Assembly (NCBI GenBank): GCA_030272155.1
Contig: CP126199.1
Span: 4,638,501-4,702,500 of the forward strand
Direction of reading: 5' to 3'
DNA: 64,000 nt
Origin: Tetradesmus obliquus
Taxonomy: Eukaryota; Chlorophyta; Chlorophyceae; Sphaeropleales; Scenedesmaceae
The notes beneath the pieces are model-generated. The model made no database searches and was not told the DNA's origin. It saw only the letters and a program-made list of their open reading frames with translations. Shown piece by piece: positions 34,590 to 46,600 of this stretch (position 1 is the stretch's first letter; every line of letters begins with the position of its first letter). A program made the translations under genes and the position numbers.

Positions 34590-36790
34590 CTCAATCCAAC
34601 TTGTCTTAGGTGCTGCTGATGTTGATGCGCCTCAGATAGCGCGCCTCAAAGACTGCAAGAACAGCTGGCTTGCGTCGCGCAGTTTGCAGCTTCCAGGCAC
34701 CTAGGTGACCAGCAGGTTCCACGAAAACGTTTGCGAGTGGTTTAAAGTGTATGAGAGTCGCTTCAAAGCGCCAGAAAGCTCAAAGAGAGAACCCAGACCA
34801 AGTCAAACGTATAGACAGATGGCCAGCTCTGTGTCAATCAAGCAACCGAATCATGTAATAGTATGCGTCACAATTAGTTTGAAGGCAAGATTTCGCGGAC
34901 AGGGTGCACCTGACAGGTCTCTGTTACATTGCCAGAAACGCATGGCACGCAACCATTGGCGGGTGGAACAACAGCGATAAACACCGCAGGATTATCAACG
35001 CGCATAAATGCTACGTGATATGTCCAGCTCGCGTCCTGCAGATCGACAGTGCTGTGTAATAAGCTGAGCAGGACAGGTGCCTGCCTGGCAGGCAGGGACT
35101 CTGGAACAGGCTACAGGCAACACAGCCCAACTGCCAAACACGAGCATTGATGCATTTCCTCAAACTTCTGCTGTATATGCTTGCCAGCACGCTGCACCGG
35201 CAGAGCTGCTGCATGATCAACATCCGCTGCTGACCACCCTGGGCGTCAGTGCACGAGCAAAGCACTGATGATAATGCACAGCATCATCTCGCCACCGCTA
35301 CTGCACATGCTCCATTTCATGGTAGAATGACATGAGCAGCAGCACTGCAACATACCAGGCATGCTCCCCCGCCAGTGTGGTTCTAGGTCACACATTTTGG
35401 AAGGTCAATGTGCGGCTGCACGTGGAGAGCTGGCTACTGCTTGCGCCAAGCGTAACACTTTGGTTCTATAGAACCAAAGGCGAGCAAGAAGCGCTGGTTT
35501 TCCAAAGTTTGCATGTGCATGTGCACGGCTGACAGGCAACCCAAGGATGCTTGCTATCCGAGGCACTGCCGCACAGGCTGTGTGCACCATGGATGCCTAC
35601 AATGGTGCGCACCGCACGCACTACACGCCAATTTGGTCAAAACCCTTGTGGAGTTGAGGCCAGCAAAAGGACGCAGTGCGAACGCCCTACAGTTGCCATT
35701 GCCCAACAACCGAATCTGGCTGTCTACATGAAACCCCTCAGCTGTGTTATACATACCAACAGTGCAGCAGCTGCTGCAGCTGCCTAAAACACAAAAACAC
35801 AAACAGCTTGAACACATTGCAAGCAAAGGAGCCACTACGACACACTATTCACACACAACGGACGCACACAGTGCTTTTTGTACACCATCCACACCAGCAA
35901 ACAACGTGGCCTGCACGCCTAGCTACGCGGTGGTACATAGGCTGTGCCCAGCTTGTATACAAGTGCAGGTCACGAGCATGGTACATGCAGCTGTTGCACA
36001 AAACAGGCTAGCACTGCTAACGTTCGCCGTTAAACAAACTTACACAGCAAAGTTAGCTGCTGCACACAACCTTTTGCTTGCTGCTACAAGAACACATTGC
36101 TGCTACAAGAACACATGGCCAACCCATGCATAGTTTGCCAAACATACAGCTGTCAAACAAAAGACAAAACGCAAGACTATCCATGATATAGCGCACTTCA
36201 CTGCTACCGACATGCACACATGCGTGCCGTGCTGAGAGTGCAAAGTGAGTAAGTAATGCTGACCGCTACTGCATCCAGCACAGTGAGCTGGCAACAATGC
36301 AGTGCACAACAGCCTGCCTGCATAGCAGCCCAGCCAGAGCAAGTGCAGAATAGTGAGCTTCTCTGCTCCTAACAGTGCGTGGCAATTGCAGAGGCACCTC
36401 CTTCCAGGTGGTGACCCTGGAGCTGCCCCAAAAGCAAGCACAGCTGTGCTCCTGCCGCGCCATCCCGCTGCACACACCTGCCGCGCCATCCCGCTGCACA
36501 CAGAGACGGATGCACAAACCCACGCTGCCACAATAAAAGCACTCCTCAACATAACCGCTTCAAAGCAGCAGGACACACACAAACCCAACACGCCCAATTA
36601 CAGTACCCAAAACAGAATGCACAAACACCCGGGACCTGCCAGACGCACCCCGCATTGTGCAAGCGCAGTGCGCAATGCACACCCCAGCTTGCTTCCAGCC
36701 ACCTGCAGCTGTAGCTCCAGCCTGCTCGGTCTGCCAGCCACACAAAATGCATCACGCATTTCTTTGCAGGCACACTCCAACACGCGCAGC
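34590..36790. other. Intergenic region, gene B to PLAT gene
   Basis: About 2.2 kb between two minus-strand genes. It should hold the promoter of gene B and the 3' end of the PLAT gene. No coding exon could be supported. A perfect 22-bp palindrome lies at 35458-35479. Confidence 0.45.
35458..35479. repeat. Perfect 22-bp palindrome
   Basis: Each half reads CTTTGGTTCTA on its own strand with no spacer. It lies in the non-coding interval upstream of gene B. It could be a binding site for a dimeric factor or a chance palindrome. Confidence 0.8.
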
Positions 36791-39700
36791 TCACGCGTTC
36801 TTCTCCACCTGCTGCGCTGGCTGCGACACCTTGCCCTGCTGCACAGGCACCAGGCTCACCCCAAGAACGGCAATCTTGTACATCATGAAGCCACACAGCC
36901 CCAGCCCCAGCTGCCACGCATCAACAGGCGTCAGCTGCAGCAGCACGCCCTCGCCCACGCCGCCGCGGCTTCCTGCAAGGCGGACAAGCACGCAACATGG
37001 TGAGTCGCGACGCTCGTGAATTGCTTATTTCGAGCCAGCATGACAGCTGCTGTGGTGCGGAAGCCGGGTCAATACGTCAGCTGCCCACAGCACACTGCAG
37101 CTGCCATCAAAACCAAGTGTGTCCTTGCTGGCTGCTATGCACTGGGGTATCGCCGCACCCAACAGCAACTGCACGGCACTGCTATATGCCCGTCACTGCT
37201 CAAGCACCTTGGCCCGCACGCTTACATGTAGATGAATGCTATTTCTCTGTCAACAACTCACCGCTCTCCTGCACAGCCCACAGCGCCAGCAGTGCAGCTG
37301 ATGTCAGCAGCGCCAGCCGTACCGCTGGGCTGCCCAGCAGCTGCAGCATGCGTGCCTGAAAACCCTGCTGCGCATCGCCTGCTGCTGCTGCTGCGATAGC
37401 CCTGCCCTGCTGCGCAGCAGCAGCATCAGACTGTGATGCTGCAGTCGCAACTGCAGCATCCGCTCCCAGCTGCAGCAGCAGCTGGTACAGCAGCCCAGCC
37501 ATGCCTCCAATTGCAAAGGGGACAGCTGCTTCGACGCCGCTTGCCACTGCTGCCACGCCGCTGCCGCCTAGCGTAAGTAGTGCTGTGGTGATCAGCAGCC
37601 GTGACTTAAGTGCTGAGTAGTCTGCGAGGCTCATCGCCTGCAGCACGGCTGCCTGCTCCTGTGCAGCAGCACCGCCAGGTGTGCAGAGGCCAGCAGGCAG
37701 CATGAGGAAACAAACAGCAATGATTGAGAATACATCAAAAACCGGAAGTGCATGCTGTCTGACAGCTAGTCCAAAGCTCGACAGAGCTGGCTGACGCAGA
37801 CGGTGCATCAATGCTGACAACGTCAGGGCAAGCTCCAAACATCACACAATAAGCTTGCGTTTTGCTGGTGTCACTGAAGCATGCCAAGCGCCTTGCTATC
37901 CTGCACAATGCTGGCATGCTGCTGCAGCTGCACCTGCCGCTGCTGACAAATGCTGCTGCTGCTGCTATGGCCAACAGCGACGTACTTATGCCACATCTTT
38001 GTACATACCTTGGTAATGACGCGGGCTGTCTCTCCCGAGCCATACACAACCGCATCTGGAGGCACAGGCGTGAGGTATGCTGCTGGCTCCCCCTTGCGCC
38101 CACCCAGGCGCTTGCGGCATACAAACCTGCAAACAAGCAGCCGAACCAGCACTCATCTCAGCACCCCAAGAGGACCACATACTGCTGTGCGGGAAAACAG
38201 GCCAGCCAGAGCATGCTGATGTATTGCTGCTGCTGCGCAGATGCCAGCAGAAGGGATAACACCAACAGACCAGCAAAAGCATTGCGCAGAAAACGGAAAT
38301 GATGGTATTGGAGAAGCAGCAGCATGAAGAGCCAGAAGATCAGCAGCTGGGAAGCACATCTGCCTGTGTGGCTGGAGCGGCTGCTAGACACATCTACCTC
38401 GTCACACACCTGTGTGTGCTAATTCAGCACATGCGCTGCTGGCTTGAATATACTTGCATGCGATTGCTATCCTAGAACATGCGCTGCTAGCCTATTTACA
38501 TGCAGAAGTACACGACTCTCGCCAACGCCCACCTGTCTGTGTGGCTGGTGCGGCTGCTTGACACATCAACCTCGTCACACATCCAGCTGCCACCCTCAGG
38601 GGCCAGCATGATGGCTGCCAGGTCACCCAGCTCCTGTGCGACAAAGCTGACCTCATCCACTGCACCTTCCTGCAAATGCATTGCAGGACACAGCAGGTTC
38701 AAGTAATGACGGTCGGCACGCAAGCAGGACCAGTCTCAAAAAGCAGACACAAAGAGGACCTCGCGCGCTGCACCCCCCTGCGGCAGCTGAGCATGGTAAC
38801 AGATGCAAAAGCAAAGGAGTTACGGAGCAGATGCAAAGCAGATGCAAAGCAGAGAACCAGCATGTTACGCAGCAGATGCAACGGCAGGGAACCAGCATGT
38901 CTGTGTTCCCGCAGATCGTACTGCTTACACGCTTTGGCAGCTGTGCCATGGGCACCAGACATACCTTGACAAGTGAAACAGGTGCAAGTCATGCAGAGCA
39001 GGGTAGTACTGCAGATGCTAAGGATACAGCAAGCTACTGTGTGGCTGCATACACGCACAGCTAAGGATACAGCAAGCTGCTGTGTTGCTGCATATACGCA
39101 CACACCTGGAAGCGCAGCTTTGCGACTGGCTCCTTGCCTGCTGGCCAGGCTGGTGCATCCATGCTGCTCACAGATGAGCAGTCAGCGCCAGACTCCTCAC
39201 CAACCAACTGCAGCAGCACATCACAGCAGCAGGACATTGCATGGCATGTTACATCACGTACAAGCTGGGAGCAGCTGGAGTGATGCTTTGGTGCACACCA
39301 GCAAACTGCCAGAGATGGTGCATGTACACACTGCAGTGGTGGTCGCTGCAGCTTCTAGACATTGGGCACGTTCACATGATCTGCAGGCACTGAGGGACTG
39401 TAACAAGAAATGGCCCCTCCAGCCACACACAGCGAGACACGATGCTGCCGCAAGTTTGCATGTGTACTCAAGCAGCTGCGCTGTAGCAGTAGTACCTGCA
39501 AGCGGCCCACTCACGCTGCAGATTTGCTGCATGACCTGCAGGTTGTCCCTTGGATCATTCACTGGTGCAATGCGGTGCAGCACAGCGCTGCCATCCTTGC
39601 TGATCAAGCACACGTTAACGCCTGCCATTGGCTCTGAAAGCGCGGCACCACGGTCCCAGCTAGTAGTGAGGCGCACTGTATACACAGTGCTCTTGCTGCT

Positions 39701-40106
39701 GCTCCTGCTGCTGCTGTTGGCGCTGCCGTCTGTGCTGCTGCTTGGAGAGCCCTGCGGGAGCAGGAACGAAAGCGTTTCGAGCAGTTGAGCTACCACAACA
39801 GTCACGTGTTGCTGGCACACCCTTCGCCAAACAAAGCCTTGACATGACCCTAGCCGAGTCAGCAAGGGACCCCGCCAAAGTACCCACCTCGGCAGATCCG
39901 GGGCTTCTGCTGGGCAGTAAATTTGAAGGCACCTGCCACTCGTTAGATGTGGCCTTGGGTAAACCAGAGGAACCGAAACCAGGAAGCCCTCTGCATAGTA
40001 CCGGCCGGAAGCTCGGCTTTGGCCTACAAGCCAGTACAGCTACATGCGGACACACTAGCGTCCCAATACGCCCTGTTGACAGCTGCTGCATGGTGTGAGC
40101 GGTCAT
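36791..40106 (-). CDS. Plastid PLAT/LH2-domain membrane protein
   Basis: Seven minus-strand exons, 40106-39888, 39751-39515, 39207-39106, 38669-38533, 38126-38009, 37658-37262 and 36972-36791, join in phase to 463 aa. Exon 1 looks like a transit peptide. Exons 2-5 form a PLAT-like beta sandwich: VYTVRLTTSW near its start, and VDEVSFVAQELGDLAAIML, then EGGSWMCDEVDVSS and FVCRKRLG at its end. Exon 6 has two membrane spans (RLLITTALLTLGGSGVAAVA and AAVPFAIGGMAGLLYQLLLQ) separated by a short acidic turn. Exon 7 has a GLGLCGFMMYKIAVLGVSL segment. The combination resembles uncharacterised plastid proteins of the green lineage, from memory of the pattern only. The initiator could also be the Met at 40091. 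Located head to head with DIS3L2. Confidence 0.75.
38360..38408 (-). repeat. Echo of PLAT gene exon 4 end
   Basis: About 49 bp of the exon 4 end (38581-38533) recur at 38408-38360 in the next intron, an offset of 173 bp. The copy has lost the donor: the GT is now AT. Confidence 0.8.
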
Positions 40107-40657
40107 GACCGGCGACCTGCTGCCCCTTTGACAGTTGCACTTGAAGCTGTGCCGGCAGAAACAAATACAGCCCTGGCGCAGCTTCTACAAACGTTTGACT
40201 TAGTTCAGCTGTCGAACTGAGAACATAGATCAAGCCGTGCGCCCTAACAACTCGATGCACCACCATGACAGGGTTTCGAAGATTGCGATCGCGTTGCGGT
40301 ACACCAAATTCTTGTTGATTATGGCGTTTGAAAGTTCGTTCAAAGCAAATTGTATCACTACGATCAACCACCTTCGAGAGTCATTACGTTGGCAAGTCCT
40401 TTCAGTGCTGTGAAGTACTGCATGCTATCAGTGCTGTGACAGCCCTGCATCACCCTGATCTTACAGGCTATTGAAGCTGAGGATCAATCACAGAAAACTC
40501 ATCTGTTGTAACAGCCTGACGTCGTTGCAACGGAAAGAGCCAAGCTAGGACCTGGGCAACAACAGCAGCAGTGCACCACTTTTGTGCAATAGCCACATAT
40601 ACCCACAGCCCAGTCTGCTGACACACAGCTCCACCCCCTTAGTAGCTACACCCCTTC
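40107..40657. promoter_or_regulatory. Divergent intergenic region (PLAT gene / DIS3L2)
   Basis: About 550 bp separate two head-to-head start codons, so it probably works as a bidirectional promoter. It has lower CAG/CTG density than the genes. I see no motif that I would name. Confidence 0.4.
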
Positions 40658-43600
40658 ATGTCAGCCCCGCCAAAGGCAGCACCGCGTGCAGATGCACCAG
40701 CAGCGGCTCGCAGCGCATCAGAGGAGCAGCAGGACCATGCATCCCGCGTAGGCAACAGCAGTAGCAGCAGCAGCAGAAGCGGCCCGCGCACAATCCCCAG
40801 GGGCCGTGGTACTGGCGGCAGCAGCAGCGGCAACAGCAGAAGCAGTGGCAGCAGGGACCATGCAGCAGCATCTGGCTCGCCAGGAGCGGCACTCCTGCCA
40901 GGCTCAAGCCCTCACCAGCAGGGCAGCAGCCCTGCAGACCGCAGCAGCGGCATGCGCAACCGCCGCTATGGCAAGTGGCCATCAGCAGGCAGCAGCCCGG
41001 CAGGCGGTGGTGTAGGCGGCAGCAGCAGCAGGCAGGGCAGCGGCAAAGGTTTCACTTTCAACTGGCCTGCATACATGGACAGGGAGCAGCTGTCACATGC
41101 GATGAAGCGGGGTCACGTCTTCAGGTGAGGGGCTGGCAGCGGCAGTGCAACTAGCGTGAAGGCTGCATGGCAGTTCGTGCGTATCGCATAACTTAACTGA
41201 TGCACAGGATGCATGCAGCTTGCGGGGTTGTGCAGTTAAAGCAGGGGCGTGGCCTCACAGAGCAGCATATACGCATAGAGCTACGCAGGCAGTGGCAGAT
41301 GGTTAGCTGCAACATGAGGGTTGTTGCATTGTAAGCGGTGCATCACTTGTATGGCTTGGTCTTGCTACAAGCTGCTTACAGAAGGTGTAATGTACTGCAG
41401 CTGCTCAGGTGTATAGTTTCGCTCGGCAGCAGCGCGCATGGGTGTCTGTGTATTGGCTGTTGTGTGTATCTTGGGCACCCGCACGCGCATTCACCACATT
41501 CAATGCACCACAGCCCATGTAGCTAGCTAGTTTAACAAGCGCAGCTGAGCAATATGCATCTTGCATGCAATGCTGCAGCAGTCATGTCCGGTTGTTGCCT
41601 GTGCTGCTGGTGACGCCCCAGCAATGTATCCTGCTATCATCTGTATCATTGTTTGCTGTGTGCAGGGCCAAGTTCCGGCTGAATGCCTCAAACCGCACCG
41701 AGGCGTTCTGTACCCTGGAGGGCCTTCCTAGCGACATGACAATCCGCGGCGAAGTCAATCACAACAGGTGTGTTGCTGCTATGATTGGATGTGTCACTCG
41801 ATGACTGGGGTGTATGCAGCGCTGACTGGATGCTGCAGCATTCGGCAGCATGCTTGGTGCATGCCCTTGGCAACTTGCTGCTGCCCCGTGGCTGCCGGGG
41901 ATTGTCGCACTATTGGTTGCACTGTTTCTATATGCGTTCTGCATGTAGTTGATTTTCTCGCTGCCCGCCAAGTCATCTCAGTCTGAGGCTGCTTCACAGA
42001 ATCGCCGGTGTTGATAGTGCTGCTGCTGCTGCTGCTGCTGCTGCCCAGGGCTGTTGAGGGCGATGAGGTGGCGGTGCTGCCCTTCAAGCTCAAGGACTGG
42101 TTCGTGGTGTACAAGGAGCGGGAGAAGGTGCGCCGCAATTGTGTCAAAGTAGTTTTATCAGAACAGTTTGTCTGACATAAAGCACACGAGTTCGCAGAAC
42201 AGTTTGTCTGACATAAAGCACATGAGTTCGCTCATCTGCTATTTAATCTGTTTGTGCAACGCTAGCTTTGGATCTGGTGCATGGCGCTGGTTTTGAGTCG
42301 CTGCGCCTCAACAGGCGCAAGTCTCGTCTACAAGTCATGCCTTCTGCTGTTGCTGCTGCGTACACAGCTGGCAGAGGCAGGGTTGCTGCCGGAAGGCAAG
42401 GCAGACCCCCTGGCCCTGGCAGAGGAGCTGGCTGCAGTTGTGTGTGAAGTAAATTCTGCTTTTCTTACTCTGTTCTGCTGCATTTTATCGTGCCTTCAAC
42501 CCTGCTGTTGCACACACAGCTGGCAGAGGCAGGGCTGCTGCCAGAAGGCAAGGCAGACCCTCTGGCCCTGGCAGAGGAGCTAGCCAACATGGCAATAGCA
42601 GCAAACGATGACGCTGGCGTGGCAGCGGCGCAGTCGCCCTGGACAGTTGCTGGCGGGACAGAGGCCGCGCTAAAAGTGATTGAGGATGCACTGCGTGCAA
42701 GGCCAGACATGCGCGTCACAGGTGTGATCCAAGGCGCTTGCTTTGGGGTTTGACATGATGCACTTTCGTGTGCATTGTTGATGGTGCTTTATGCAGCGCT
42801 GACATGGCATATACATGGCTTGCAACTTGGGTGCCTGAGCCACAGCACGCTGCAGCGCATGGCACGTGACAAGGTGAAGTGTAGCTCATCAGTGAAGCTC
42901 AAGCGCAGAGCGTGGCACCACACCGTTTTTCCTTTTGATACATGCATGCCTGGCTCTGTTGCGAGTGGTAATTACGGATTGTGCTGCCGCTGCTGCGTGC
43001 GCTGCACATTTGCTTTCCCTTGTCGCTCCAACGCTGATGCTCCTGTCTTCACAAACTTTCCTGCAATCTTCCATAACTCCAGGCAAAGTCGTGGCAATCC
43101 TGCAGCCGTCACCCCGTAGGGAGGCCATTGTGGGCGTGCTGCTCACCCCTGCAGCTGCCATGGCAGCAGCAGCAGCAGCAGCTGGCAGCAGCAGCTCAGC
43201 GGCGCTGCCGCCGCCTGCTGCTGCTGCAGCGGCAGCGCTGGCATCTGGTGCATATGAGGGCTGCCTGATGCTTGTGCCGCTGGACCCCCGCCTGCCTAAA
43301 GGGCTACTGCCCCCAGGAGCAGTAGCGGAGCTGCCGGAGGAGCTGAGGTGGGTGCAACAACTGTTTTTGTTACCCAATAATCCAAGCAGCTAACTGTTTG
43401 GTAGTGGCAGCAGCAGCAGCAGCACCAGGGGCTGCTGCCGCCAGGGGCAGTAGCAGAGCTGCCGCAGGAGCTGAGGTGGGTTGCAGGCTTTGTTCCAAGC
43501 AATAAGTTGCAGCCATCTGTCAGCGGCAGCCGCTGCAGCACCAGGCGGCGACGCTCTCATCAGCAGCCATGCCGTAAAACTGCCTTTCACGCTTTCGCAG

Positions 43601-46600
43601 CCCCTGTGTGTAGTGGTTGCTACTCACTCCCACGTTATATCAACATGCCTGCGTTGCCAGCATGCTGCCTGACTATAGTGACAACTACATCACATGCTGG
43701 TGACAAGCAGGATCTGGCTGTGTTGTCATGCATCCTACCTCTTTCCTGCAGGGCCGAGGCAGCCGCCAGCGACCTCACCAGCCGCACCTTTGTGGCACTA
43801 AAGGATGTTGACTGATCGCATCATATCATGCAACTCTGCGTGTTCCTGCAGGGCCGAGGCAGGCGCCACCGACCTCGCCAGCCGCACCTTTGCGGCTGCT
43901 GCCATCAGCCAGGCAGCAATCAGCCAGCGTCGACATCAACGAAGTATTGTTGACTACTATGCCCCGTCATGCAACTCTGCGTGTTCCTGCAGGGCCGAGG
44001 CAGCCGCCAGCGACCTCGCCAGCCGCACCTTTGTGGCATTAAAGGATTGAAGGATTGTTGACTGATTGCGTCATATCATGCAACTCTGCGTGTTCCTGCA
44101 GGGCCGAGGCAGCCGCCACCGACCTCACCAGCCGCACCTTTGTGGCTGCTGCCATCAGCCAGTGGCCAGCCGGCAGCGCCTTCCCCCTGGTCAGTGTGCG
44201 CACCAGCCTGGGGCCCACGGGTGACATTGAGGCGGGCACTGCTGCGCTGCTGGCGGGAGAAGGAATCAGGGAGGAGGACTTCTGCCTGGAGGTAAGAGGC
44301 TAATGTTTAGTTTTGGTGTGGTGGGATGGTGTGGTGGGATGTGGAATGGGACCAGCCTGGGGCCCACGGGTGACATTGAGGCAGGCACTGCCGCGCTGCT
44401 GGCGGGTGAAGGTACAAGGGAGGAGGACTTCTGCCTGGAGGTGAGAGGCTGCAGGCATCTTGCTTTATATCTGGTTTGTGGACTTGCGCTGCTGGTTCAG
44501 ACAGGTGCTGCAGCAGCAGGATTGCATTTGGGAGGTAGTTCTGCGAGAAGTTCGGCACTTGCTGAGTCATGGTGATGCTGGTGTGGTGGATGTCAATCGG
44601 CACCAGCCTGGGCCCCACGGGTGACATTGAGTCTGGCACTGCTGCGCTGGAGAAGGCGTGAGGGAAGAGGACTTCAGCCTGGAGGCGAGGCTATCGGCAT
44701 CTTGCAGTGGTCATATCTGGGTTATGAATTTGCGCTGCTGGTCAGAGAGGGGTACAGGAACAGGTTTGTACACAGGTCATGTGTGACAGAGCTGGACTTG
44801 CTGCCGTGTCCCTTTCCTGCCGTTGCCTACCTTCCTGCACCCACAGACGTACGCCTGCCTGCCCAAGGTGCCCTGGAGCATCTCGCCAGCCGATGCAGCA
44901 ACACGCGCTGATTTCAGCACCTGGCGCATCTTCAGCATCGACCCCATCACTGCTCGGGACCTTGATGATGCGCTGAGCATCCAGCCGCTTGGAAACGGCA
45001 GGTGGCGGCTGGGCGTGCACATTGCTGACGTGGCGAGTTTCGTGAAGCCCGGCACTGCACTGGACGAGGAGGCACAGCAGCGCGGCACCAGCGTGTAAGT
45101 TAACAAAACCGTTCTTATCGTTTTTTTGTTGTGTGCTGCTCCATGTGTTGTTGTGTGGTTCATGCGTTGCTTGGGTGTAAATGGGACCTGCTGCAGACCG
45201 GCAGCAGCAGCTGCAGGCTGGTGCTGTTTGTGCGGCTGGTGAGTGCGGCATGGGGCGGCTGGGCGTGCACATTGCTGACGTGGCGAGCTTTGTGAAGCCC
45301 GGCACTGCACTGGACGAGGAGGCACAGCAGCGCGGCACCAGCGTGTGAGTGCAGGCTGCACTGTGCAGCACATAATATACAATGCAGTATAGCTTGTACC
45401 TCAGCTCAGCAGCAGCGAGCTGGGATGGTATGTTTGGCCGACGATTGCTGCACGCTTGATGTTGCCCGGCACTGCCTGGATCTGTGGTTATGCTCATTAC
45501 CTGCAAACTTTCTGCAAACTTGGTCCACGTCCCTCCCTGTGCTGCGTCATGTTGCCCCGTCACCTGCCTTTGTGCCCATCTCCCACAATTACATTGCTGT
45601 CCTGCGCCTTCCTGTGCTGCTGCAGCTACCTGGCGCAGCGCGTGCTGCCGATGCTGCCAAGGCTGCCCTCCAAGCAGCCTCACTTTTCCCTGCCCTGCCC
45701 TGACCGCTGTGCGCGTCTCTCACGCAAACCTCTGCCACCCCTGCAGCTACCTGGTGCAGCGCGTGCTGCCAATGCTGCCGCGGCTGCTGTGCGAGCACCT
45801 CTGCTCCCTGCAGCCCGGGGACCCCAAATGCGCCTTCAGCATTGTTTGGGAGGTGGATGAGAACGCGCACATCTACAAGGAGTGGGCGGGCCGCAGCATC
45901 ATCAACAGCTGCGCCAAGCTGGCTTATCCGATGGTGCAGCAGATGATTGAGGGCTGCTTTGACCCGGGGACGTGGCCGGTCAAGCTGTTCCACGGCGTCA
46001 CATGGGAGCAGGTGAGCCTCCTGTGCTGGTGAATATGTGTTTGGAGCGGCCATATCGTCATATTCTGGGTTCCGTCTGTCACTGTGGCGTGGCCGTCACA
46101 AAGCTGACCACCGCCAACACGTTGCACACTCTGCCTTCGCTCCTCGCAAACACACACAGGTCATCCTCAGACTACTTGGCGCTGCACGGCATTCGTCAGT
46201 GCTTTTGCCAAATTCTCCCAACACTGTTTCCCAAAGCTGCTTTGTTTTGTCGCAATTCCTCTGTTCATGCAGGTCATCTTTGACTGCATGGCGCTGCATG
46301 GCATCGCCACGCGCCTGCGCTCCGCGCGCTTCGGCTCCGGAGCGCTGCGCCTGACCAACACCAAGCTCAGCTTCGCGCTGGACACGGGCGGCAACCCTGT
46401 CTCCACCAGCGCCTATGTGCAGGCTGAGGCGAATCACCTGGTGGAGGAGTTCATGCTGCTGGCGAACATGCGCGTGGCGGGGATCATTGCGCGCGCCTTC
46501 CCAAAGCACGCGCTGCTGAGGTTGGTTTCCTGTAGCGTGCAGTACGGCAGGGTCCAAAATGTTGCCTGGCATGCTGGGTGTGAACGTGGACAGCCATGGG

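Noticed and set aside
36103..37019. Several overlapping open frames on both strands between gene B and the PLAT gene
   Set aside because: They overlap each other or antisense the last PLAT exon, and none has family motifs.
43805..44050. Open frame containing two copies of the [14 protein letters not shown] segment
   Set aside because: It is made of the echoes of DIS3L2 exon 6 and their spacers and ends in a stop before the real exon.
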